Assembly: GCA_046728115.1 (NCBI GenBank)
Contig: JBKPDW010000552.1
Coordinates: 1 to 14,198 of the forward strand
DNA from: CAVSWN01 sp046728115
GTDB lineage: Bacteria > Acidobacteriota > Vicinamibacteria > Vicinamibacterales > CAVVIG01
Length of the DNA: 14,198 nucleotides
Direction: 5' to 3'
Shown here: positions 1 through 5,771 of the stretch, piece by piece
How positions within the stretch are numbered: the first letter of the stretch is position 1
Layout of the letters: the number at the start of each line of letters is the position of its first letter
Program-made: the position numbers and the translations under genes
Notes under the pieces: generated by a model
The model's database searches: none
What the model was told of the DNA's origin: nothing
Seen by the model: only the letters and a program-made list of their open reading frames with translations

Positions 1-1469
1 CCCTCGAGTACGACGTCGATCCAGTTGCGCGAGACCGTGAGGTCGTTGCGCAGCAGCGCGGGCGGCGCGTTCATGTTCATGATGAGTACGTCGATGTCGC
101 CGTCGTTGTCGAAGTCGCCGAAAGCCGCGCCGCGGCTCGAATGCGGCGCTGTCGCACCGGGTCCGCTGCGCGAGCTCACGTTCTCGAATCGCTTCCCGTC
201 GATATTGTGGAACACGATTCGTGGTCCGCGATGCGGATACTGCTTCAACAGCGCTTCAACTTCGGGATAGACGTTGCCGGTCACGTACACCAGGTCGGGG
301 CGGCCATCGTTGTCGAGATCCGGCATGCCGGCGCCCCACTCGACGTAGCGATTCAGCACACCGACTCCCGCGGCTTCTGCGACATCTTCGAACAACCCTC
401 TTCCAAGGCTCCGGTAGAGCGCGGGGATGTCGTCAGCAAAGTGGGTCTTGAACAGATCCAGCAGACCGTCGCCGTTGTAATCGCCGGCAGCGATGCCCAT
501 GCCCGCCTGCTGCGTGCCGTTTTCGCTGTATGCCACACCGCTCTCGACGGCGGTGTCGGTGAACGTGCCATCGCGATTGTTGCGGTACAGGATGGATGCC
601 GTCGAGTCGCACGCGACGTAGATGTCGCTCCACCCATCTCCGTCGAAGTCGGCAGAGGTTGCGGTCATCGAGTACCGTCCTCGCACCGTGCTCACGCGTG
701 ACGTGTCCGAGACGTCCGAGAATGTGGCGTCGCCATTGTTGTGATAGAGCAGGTTCGTGTCGGTCGGAAGGCCGCGCGGCCCACAGTTGACCGGGATCCC
801 TTTCCAGAGGCAATTCGGCCCGTTGCCGATCTCCGGCGCCGATGCCAGCTCGAACCGCAGATAGTTGGCCACGAAGAGATCGACCCGTCCGTCGCGGTCG
901 TAATCGATGAACGTGCACCCGGATCCCCACCGCGTGCCATTCGTCGCCACACCAGCCTGCGCGGTCACATCGTCGAAGCCCTCACCATGCCGATTGTGGT
1001 AGAGGACGTTCTGGCCAAAGTAGGTGACGAACACATCGAGCCATCCGTCGTTGTCGTAGTCGCCTGCGCACACGCCCGACGCCCAGCCGACGCGCCGCAG
1101 TCCCGAACGCGCGGTCACGTCGGTAAACGTGCCATCGTGATTGTTGTGATAGAGACGGGAGACGGGTGCGCGATCCGTCGCGTACTCTTCGACCTCGCGC
1201 GTGCCGTCCTTCAGGCGCGTGCCATTCAGGACCAGCGCGTCAATCCAGCCGTCATTGTCGTAATCGAGGAGGGCGACACCCGCACCGTTGGTCTCGATGA
1301 TGAATCGCTTGCGATCCACGCCGCCATAGATGGTCGGCTCGCGAAGCCCTGCACGATCAGCGACATCGACCAGCGTGACAGGCCAATCGCTCTCGACGGC
1401 GTTGGCGGCATGATGAGGGCTTGCGAGAAGGCAGGCGAGGCAGCCGGCAACGAGCGGCACCGCTCTCAT
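1..1469 (-). CDS. CRTAC1-type FG-GAP/VCBS beta-propeller protein, 3' end cut by window edge
   Basis: Partial gene: 489 codons are open from the ATG at 1469 to the left edge with no stop. The N-terminus has a short hydrophobic stretch ending in a small-residue region near residues 20-24, a plausible Sec signal peptide. V-A-G-C at residues 7-10 resembles a lipobox but has too short a hydrophobic segment before it. Seven Ca-binding loops of the D-x-D-x-D-G-x-x-D type run from about residue 69 to 455, enough for a seven-bladed propeller. A cysteine-bearing loop with Cys220 and Cys229 (pattern C-x2-K-G-I-x-V-x-C-G-P-x-G-L-P) lies between the third and fourth motifs. The family's usual C-terminal ASPIC/UnbV domain would lie beyond the window. 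It is clearly a paralogue of the gene at 2481-4223, with loops and cysteines in register. The ATG overlaps the upstream stop as ATGA and has only a weak ribosome site, so coupling is likely. Molecular function of the family in bacteria is not established; an extracellular binding role is inference. Confidence 0.9.
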   Translation of the reverse strand, partial: MRAVPLVAGCLACLLASPHHAANAVESDWPVTLVDVADRAGLREPTIYGGVDRKRFIIETNGAGVALLDYDNDGWIDALVLNGTRLKDGTREVEEYATDRAPVSRLYHNNHDGTFTDVTARSGLRRVGWASGVCAGDYDNDGWLDVFVTYFGQNVLYHNRHGEGFDDVTAQAGVATNGTRWGSGCTFIDYDRDGRVDLFVANYLRFELASAPEIGNGPNCLWKGIPVNCGPRGLPTDTNLLYHNNGDATFSDVSDTSRVSTVRGRYSMTATSADFDGDGWSDIYVACDSTASILYRNNRDGTFTDTAVESGVAYSENGTQQAGMGIAAGDYNGDGLLDLFKTHFADDIPALYRSLGRGLFEDVAEAAGVGVLNRYVEWGAGMPDLDNDGRPDLVYVTGNVYPEVEALLKQYPHRGPRIVFHNIDGKRFENVSSRSGPGATAPHSSRGAAFGDFDNDGDIDVLIMNMNAPPALLRNDLTVSRNWIDVVLE

Positions 1470-2497
1470 TTCGGCGTGTCGCCCTGCAATCGCTCGGCGA
1501 TGGCAAACTCGCGTTTTGCCTCTTCGGTCCGGCCGGTCTGCTGGAGGAGTTGTGCGAGCAGGTAGTGCGCCGATTTGTTGTTGGGGTCGTACTCGATCGC
1601 CCGGCGCAACATGGTTTCGGCTGCTGCAGGCTGGCCGGTTTTGGTGTAGGCCTTGCCGAGCAGGATGTACGGCCCGCTGTAGTACGGATTCATCCAGGTC
1701 GATTGCTGCAGCGCGGCTATGGCCATGTCCCACTTGCTCTGGCGTGAGTAGATGTCGCCGATGCGGTACTGCGCCATCGCGTGAGCCGGATTCAACCGGA
1801 GTTCCTCTTGCATCAACGCGAGGCCTTCGTCGAGACGCGAACGGAAAACGGCGATCTGTCCCAGGAGGTAGTGCGCCTCGGGGATTCTGGGATCCACACG
1901 CAGTGCTTCTTTGAGTTCGGCCTCGGCCAGATCTTCCAACTCGAGGCGATTCATCATCTGGCCGGCGAGCAGGTGCGCAGCCGCCGAATCGACTTGCACA
2001 CCAAACGCGCGCGCGAACGCGTCGCGCGCCCTCGCCGGCTGCCGCGTTTGTGCGTACGCCATCCCGAGCGCGTACGCGAGCTTCACGTCATTCGGGACGA
2101 CCCGACGCGTCTCTTCGAGGAACGGAATCGCCTGCGCCAGGTGACCCGCCAGGTAGTGAGAAAGCCCGAGCACCTGGACGGCTTCGCGCCGTTCCAGTGA
2201 GTCCGGCGCCAGCCGATCGACCACCGACGAGAGCTGTTCGATCGCGCGAGTCGGATCATTGGCGTGGTAGTAGGCCACGCCAAGCAGTTCCGCGACTCGC
2301 GGATCGGGGTCGTTCATGGCGCGCAGCTTTTCGATTGCGGCTTCGGGCTGCCCGGCATCGATCAGCGTTCGCGCCTCGCCGACGGCCCGCGCGCGAGCGT
2401 CTGCTGAGGCCTGCTGACCGCCCACTGCGGCCTGCTGCCCGGCAATTGACACCACACCGACAATCGCAGCGGCGATCGACTTAAGACCCACCACCAC
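1466..2497 (-). CDS. Exported TPR-repeat protein (9 repeats)
   Basis: 343 residues. After a hydrophobic N-terminus (residues about 5-20, ending S-I-A-G-Q-Q), which reads as a signal peptide or membrane anchor, nearly the whole protein is tetratricopeptide repeats. I count about nine, with the last six very regular at 34 residues (for example L-L-G-Q at the start of helix A and D-P-N-N at the end of helix B). TPR proteins are protein-binding scaffolds; there is no catalytic domain. The start is the first of three consecutive GTG codons: AAGGAGGG at 2506-2513 lies 8-9 bases upstream of it. The gene overlaps the end of the preceding CRTAC1 gene by 17 bases and the start of the next CRTAC1 gene by 4. 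It is therefore the TPR half of the second TPR-CRTAC1 unit of this operon. The partner is probably the adjacent propeller protein, which is inference from order and coupling. Confidence 0.9.
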   Translation of the reverse strand: MVVGLKSIAAAIVGVVSIAGQQAAVGGQQASADARARAVGEARTLIDAGQPEAAIEKLRAMNDPDPRVAELLGVAYYHANDPTRAIEQLSSVVDRLAPDSLERREAVQVLGLSHYLAGHLAQAIPFLEETRRVVPNDVKLAYALGMAYAQTRQPARARDAFARAFGVQVDSAAAHLLAGQMMNRLELEDLAEAELKEALRVDPRIPEAHYLLGQIAVFRSRLDEGLALMQEELRLNPAHAMAQYRIGDIYSRQSKWDMAIAALQQSTWMNPYYSGPYILLGKAYTKTGQPAAAETMLRRAIEYDPNNKSAHYLLAQLLQQTGRTEEAKREFAIAERLQGDTPK

Positions 2498-4223
2498 GCC
2501 CGCTTCCCTCCTTCAGCGTGTGAAATCGATCGGCCGGCAGGTCCGTCCACGTTTCCTCGCGCCCATCGGGCCAGCGGACTTCGACGCGGTCGACGCGATC
2601 TGCTGCGCCCAGGCCGAAGTTGATGCGGAAATCATTCTGCGAGAGATAACTCCCGCCGCCCCGGACCTCCTGCCACTGCTGCGTGCCACCGGCGGCAATG
2701 TGGACGCGCGCACCAATCGCGTCCTGATTCGGTGCGCCGACCAGCTTCAACGTCACCCAATGATTGGACGTGCTCGACTGCAGACGGAAGAGATCGGGGA
2801 GATCGTTGACGTTGCTGATCGCCACGTCGACCGTGCCGTCGTTGTCGAAATCGCCAAAGGCGGCTCCGCGCCCGGCTTTCGGCGTCGTGACCGGCGGTCC
2901 AAGGCGCTCGCTCACGTCGAGAAACCTGCCGTTTCCAAGATTGCGGTAGACGACCTTTCGCTGTTTATAGCCGGCTTCAGTCTTGAGTTGGATCACTTCG
3001 GGATAGACATGGCCGTTGGTGAGGAACAAATCGAGCCAGCCGTCGTGGTCCAGGTCGACGAACGCATCGCCCCACCCGAGCCATCGTGAATTCACGCCAA
3101 TCCCGGCGCCAAACGTCTTGTCCTCGCAGAAGCCCTCGCCGGTGTTGGCGTACAGCGTCGACGTGTCGCCGGCGAAATTCGTCTTGAAGATGTCCATCGT
3201 CCCGTTGCGATCGTAGTCACCGATGGCAACGCCCATCCCGGCCTGCGGTTTGCCGTCCTGGCTCAACGCGCAGCCCGCGCGAATGCCGATATCGGTGAAG
3301 GTGCCGTCGTGGTTGTTTCGGTAGAGGGCGCTCGGATTCGAATCGTTGGCGACGTACAGATCCACCCAACCGTCGTTATCGAAATCGAGCGTGCTCACAC
3401 CCAGACCGTACGTGCCGCTGGCGCGCGTGATTCCGGCCTTCTCGCTGACGTCCTCGAAGGTTCCATCGCCGCGATTGTGGTAGAGCGCATTCTTGCCGCC
3501 CGGCAACCCCGGCGGTCCACACGCGACCTGGATGCCTTTGTACCGGCACAGACCGGAGTCGGGTGTCGGTGCCGTCGTCAGATCGAGATCGATGTAATTG
3601 GCGACGAAGATATCGAGCCGGCCGTCGCGGTCGTAATCGAGGAACGCGCAGCCGGTCCCCCAACGCGCGCGAGGGTTCGACAGGCCGCTGACTTGCGTCA
3701 CATCCTCGAATCTCCCGTCGCGCCGGTTGCGATAGAGGCGGTTCTGGCCCCAGTAACTGACGAACAGGTCGTCATATCCGTCGTTGTCGTAATCGCCGAC
3801 GCACGCTCCCTGTCCCCAGCCGCTTGCATCAACTCCCGCACGCGCCGTCACATCTTTGAACTTGCCGTTTCCTTCATTGCGATACAGATGATTGGTCGGA
3901 GCTCGATCGGAGGCGAACCCCTCGAGCGTCGATCCGTTGACGATGAAGAGATCCAGCCAGCCGTCGTTGTCGAAATCGATGAAGGCGAGCCCCGTGCCGG
4001 TCGTTTCAAGCAGGTACTTGTTCGACGTCGCCCCGCCGAACACGGTCGGGCTGTCCAACCCTGCGTCCCGCGCCACGTTCGCGAAGGAGAACCCGAGCGA
4101 CGCGGCCGGTTCCTGGGATTGGACGGAACGATGCATCGAGATCAGGATGCCGATCGCAATCATCACGACCGGAGCCACCGGTGTCGCTGCCGAGCGCGCC
4201 GGGAACTCTCGCGCGCGGCTCAT
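2481..4223 (-). CDS. CRTAC1 family protein: seven-motif FG-GAP propeller plus ASPIC/UnbV domain
   Basis: 580 residues from the ATG at 4223. A hydrophobic segment near residues 15-30 followed by S-V-Q-S-Q-E fits a signal peptide or N-terminal anchor. Seven D-x-D-x-[DN]-G-x-x-D calcium loops occur between about residues 81 and 460, consistent with a closed seven-bladed propeller. The ASPIC/UnbV domain fills about residues 484-574, with the typical A-I-G-A-R-V, a G-G-G-S-Y-L-S-Q-N segment and V-E-V-R-W-P-D-G. Cys226 and Cys235 sit in the loop C-x2-K-G-I-x-V-x-C-G-P-x-G-L-P, shared with the paralogue at 1-1469. A TTG at 4226 is also in frame, but GGAG at 4229-4232 is five bases from the ATG and only two from the TTG, so I prefer the ATG. 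The start overlaps the upstream TPR stop by one base (TGATG). Family members resemble eukaryotic cartilage acidic protein 1; the bacterial role is unknown, probably extracellular or periplasmic binding. Confidence 0.93.
   Translation of the reverse strand: MSRAREFPARSAATPVAPVVMIAIGILISMHRSVQSQEPAASLGFSFANVARDAGLDSPTVFGGATSNKYLLETTGTGLAFIDFDNDGWLDLFIVNGSTLEGFASDRAPTNHLYRNEGNGKFKDVTARAGVDASGWGQGACVGDYDNDGYDDLFVSYWGQNRLYRNRRDGRFEDVTQVSGLSNPRARWGTGCAFLDYDRDGRLDIFVANYIDLDLTTAPTPDSGLCRYKGIQVACGPPGLPGGKNALYHNRGDGTFEDVSEKAGITRASGTYGLGVSTLDFDNDGWVDLYVANDSNPSALYRNNHDGTFTDIGIRAGCALSQDGKPQAGMGVAIGDYDRNGTMDIFKTNFAGDTSTLYANTGEGFCEDKTFGAGIGVNSRWLGWGDAFVDLDHDGWLDLFLTNGHVYPEVIQLKTEAGYKQRKVVYRNLGNGRFLDVSERLGPPVTTPKAGRGAAFGDFDNDGTVDVAISNVNDLPDLFRLQSSTSNHWVTLKLVGAPNQDAIGARVHIAAGGTQQWQEVRGGGSYLSQNDFRINFGLGAADRVDRVEVRWPDGREETWTDLPADRFHTLKEGSGRGGGS
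2506..2513 (-). promoter_or_regulatory. Strong ribosome binding site inside the preceding gene
   Basis: The minus strand reads AAGGAGGG here, a near-perfect Shine-Dalgarno sequence. It is 8 bases from the first GTG of the nine-repeat TPR gene (2497) and favours that codon over the two GTGs that follow. It lies within the last codons of the CRTAC1 gene, where it encodes the Lys-Glu-Gly part of that protein's Gly/Ser-rich tail. Confidence 0.75.
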
Positions 4224-5707
4224 CAACGCTCCGATGTCGGAGCCTTCAGATACGGCGCCAGCCGATGCGCCGCCGTGAACTCGGCGCGCGCCTCTTCGCG
4301 TCGACCGATCCGAAGGAGCGCGAGCGCAAGCTGGAAATGAGCCTGAGCGTTGTCGGGTCCGAGGCGAACCGCTTCACGAAATTGCTCGATTGCCGCCGCC
4401 AGCTCGTTGCGCTTCAGCTTCTCCAAGCCGGCGTTGACGGCAAACACTCCCGCCTGCGAATCGGCCTTCAACTTGTGCAGCCGGCCGGCCTCGGCAAACG
4501 CTGCCGCGGATCCCTCCAGGTCTCGTTTCTGTTGCAGCACCTGCCCGAGACTCGTGTGCGCCTCGGCAGACGAGGGCTTGAGCCGGATCGTTTCGCGGAA
4601 TTCTGCGAGTCCCGCGTCCAGATTGCCTTGCTGCTTGAAAATCGTTCCGAGCATGTAATGAGCGTCGGCGTAGTCGGGCTGACGGGTCAGCGCTTCTTTG
4701 AACAGCGGGATCGCTTCGTCGGCGCGACCCGTCTGCCACAGCACCACGCCAAGCGTGAATGGCGCCTCCGGCAACGTGGGGTCCAAATCCATGGCTCTCT
4801 GCAGTGCGGCCTCGGCGTCCCCGAATTCGTCCTGCTGTTTCAACGCGAGACCGAGGTCGTAAAACGCTTCAGCGTTGGTCGGATCCATCTCGGTCAACCG
4901 GCGATAGACGATCAACGCCCCGGCAAGATCGCCCTTCTGCATCAGGGCGGTGCCCAGATTGAGTCGCGCCGCGCGGTTCTCGGGATGCTGCTCAATCACC
5001 GATCGCAGCGCTTCGATCGCGTCGTCGGCCTCGCCCTTCTGCATGAGTGCGAGTCCCAGATTGTTTCCCGCATCGGCGAGCGACCGGTCCAGCGCAACCG
5101 CCCGCTGCAACTCGGCGATTGCTCCGTCGAGATCGCCGACTGCCTGAAGCGCGACTCCGAGTTGAGTGTGGGCCACAGCGAGCGACGGATCGTGCCGCAG
5201 CGCGGTGCGCAAATCGATGATCGCCGCATCGAGATCGCCGAGCTGACGCTCCGTCACTCCGAGGTAGTAGCGTGCCTCGGCGTGATCGGGTCGCAACGCG
5301 ACGGCGCGTGCGAGCGACGCGCGCGCGCGATCAAGCTGTTTGGTCCACCACAGCGTGGCGCCGAGATGGTATTGCGCGTCGAAGAATGCTGGCTGGAGCG
5401 CGACGGCGCGCTCGAACTCGACGATCGCGTCGGCCGTGCGTCCTTGCAGTCCCAGGACGAAACCGAGCAGGTCGTGCGCGATCGCGGAGTCTGGATCGAG
5501 CTCGAGCGCCTCACGGCACTTTGCGCTGGCTGCTTCGAGCTGATGACGCGAGAGGAGGGTCTGTGCCTCTGAAACCAATGCGGCCGCCGCCGATGGCGAC
5601 TGGCGTGAAGCGGATCGTTGCGGCGATGCATCCCCGGCGGCTGCGATCGCGATGCAGGACAGCATCGTGGCGAAGCACGCTGCCGCAGTCCGCGCCGCGG
5701 GACACAT
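4223..5707 (-). CDS. Exported TPR-repeat protein (13 repeats), first gene of the operon
   Basis: 494 residues. The N-terminus (residues about 7-25, M-L-S-C-I-A-I-A-A-A-G) reads as a Sec signal peptide. M-L-S-C is a poor lipobox, so a lipoprotein is possible but not favoured. A low-complexity Ser/Ala/Gln linker follows, then 13 consecutive TPRs of nearly constant 34-residue spacing to the C-terminus (typical units begin [AP]-x-A-x-x-x-L-G and end [DE]-P-x-[NHSLY]). No enzyme domain is present, so the expected role is an extended superhelical protein-binding scaffold outside the cytoplasm. It is the promoter-proximal gene, divergent from the symporter. Its stop overlaps the CRTAC1 start by one base, so it is the TPR half of the first TPR-CRTAC1 unit. 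The ATG at 5707 has no clear Shine-Dalgarno and lies seven bases after a candidate -10 element, so a leaderless transcript is possible. The binding partner is inferred from gene order only. Confidence 0.92.
   Translation of the reverse strand: MCPAARTAAACFATMLSCIAIAAAGDASPQRSASRQSPSAAAALVSEAQTLLSRHQLEAASAKCREALELDPDSAIAHDLLGFVLGLQGRTADAIVEFERAVALQPAFFDAQYHLGATLWWTKQLDRARASLARAVALRPDHAEARYYLGVTERQLGDLDAAIIDLRTALRHDPSLAVAHTQLGVALQAVGDLDGAIAELQRAVALDRSLADAGNNLGLALMQKGEADDAIEALRSVIEQHPENRAARLNLGTALMQKGDLAGALIVYRRLTEMDPTNAEAFYDLGLALKQQDEFGDAEAALQRAMDLDPTLPEAPFTLGVVLWQTGRADEAIPLFKEALTRQPDYADAHYMLGTIFKQQGNLDAGLAEFRETIRLKPSSAEAHTSLGQVLQQKRDLEGSAAAFAEAGRLHKLKADSQAGVFAVNAGLEKLKRNELAAAIEQFREAVRLGPDNAQAHFQLALALLRIGRREEARAEFTAAHRLAPYLKAPTSER
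4229..4232 (-). promoter_or_regulatory. Ribosome binding site deciding the CRTAC1 start
   Basis: GGAG on the minus strand, five bases before ATG 4223 and two before the alternative TTG 4226. The spacing selects the ATG. It lies within the last codons of the upstream TPR gene. Confidence 0.5.
4929..5063 (-). repeat. TPR-coding DNA repeat, 102-base period
   Basis: Repeats 6 and 7 of the 13-TPR protein still share DNA identity. TCGCCCTTCTGCAT (plus-strand reading) occurs at 4929-4942 and again at 5031-5044, and CCCAGATTG at 4953-4961 and 5055-5063. Both pairs are offset by exactly 102 bases, one 34-residue TPR. This suggests that the array grew by tandem duplication. Confidence 0.7.
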
Positions 5708-5714
5708 GCGGCTT

Positions 5715-5723
5715 ATCCTATCA
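5715..5723 (-). promoter_or_regulatory. Candidate extended -10 promoter of the TPR/CRTAC1 operon
   Basis: The minus strand reads TGA-TAGGAT, an extended -10 type element with four of six matches to TATAAT. It ends seven bases before ATG 5707, so transcription would begin at or next to the start codon. I see no good -35 box at the usual spacing. The call rests on the match and on the need for a promoter in this 64-base divergent gap. Confidence 0.3.
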
Positions 5724-5747
5724 CTCGCCGCGGGGTGCTACACTCGC
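5722..5747. repeat. Direct repeat CACTCGC in the divergent promoter region
   Basis: CACTCGC occurs at 5722-5728 and 5741-5747, a 19-base period. The first copy overlaps the minus-strand candidate -10 and the second overlaps the plus-strand one. It could be a regulator's paired half-sites, or chance in a GC-rich gap. Confidence 0.35.
5736..5744 (+). promoter_or_regulatory. Candidate extended -10 promoter of the symporter operon
   Basis: The plus strand reads TGC-TACACT, an extended -10 type element (TACACT matches four of six bases of TATAAT). It would give a leader of about 20 bases before ATG 5772. No convincing -35 box is present 17 bases upstream. Confidence 0.3.
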
Positions 5748-5756
5748 GCGACTGTG

Positions 5757-5769
5757 CCGACGAGGTCGG
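5757..5769 (+). promoter_or_regulatory. Small hairpin covering the symporter ribosome site
   Basis: CCGAC-GAG-GTCGG is a perfect five-pair inverted repeat with a three-base loop. It includes the only candidate Shine-Dalgarno (GAGG, 5762-5765) for ATG 5772. If it folds it would partly hide the ribosome site. Short GC-rich stems can occur by chance. Confidence 0.35.
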
Positions 5770-5771
5770 TG

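Noticed and set aside
1439..1450. Lipobox-like V-A-G-C in the truncated CRTAC1 protein
   Set aside because: The cysteine is only residue 10, with almost no hydrophobic segment before it; an ordinary signal peptide is likelier.
741..1565. Plus-strand open frame of 274 codons at the left end
   Set aside because: Antisense to the truncated CRTAC1 gene, which is continuous for 489 codons and has clear FG-GAP motifs.
3309..4340. Plus-strand open frame of 343 codons opposite the CRTAC1 gene
   Set aside because: Its repeated Val/Ile-rich and Asp/Glu segments are the reverse complement of the calcium-loop codons; no family resemblance.
4181..5572. Long open frame on the plus strand (about 463 codons) opposite the 13-TPR gene
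   Set aside because: It is the antisense shadow of a regular TPR gene in GC-rich DNA; the minus-strand product is a textbook repeat protein and fits the operon.
5652..5771. Longer N-terminus for the symporter starting at ATG 5652
   Set aside because: It would overlap the divergent TPR gene start, adds 40 residues unlike the family, and lacks the GAGG spacing seen at ATG 5772.
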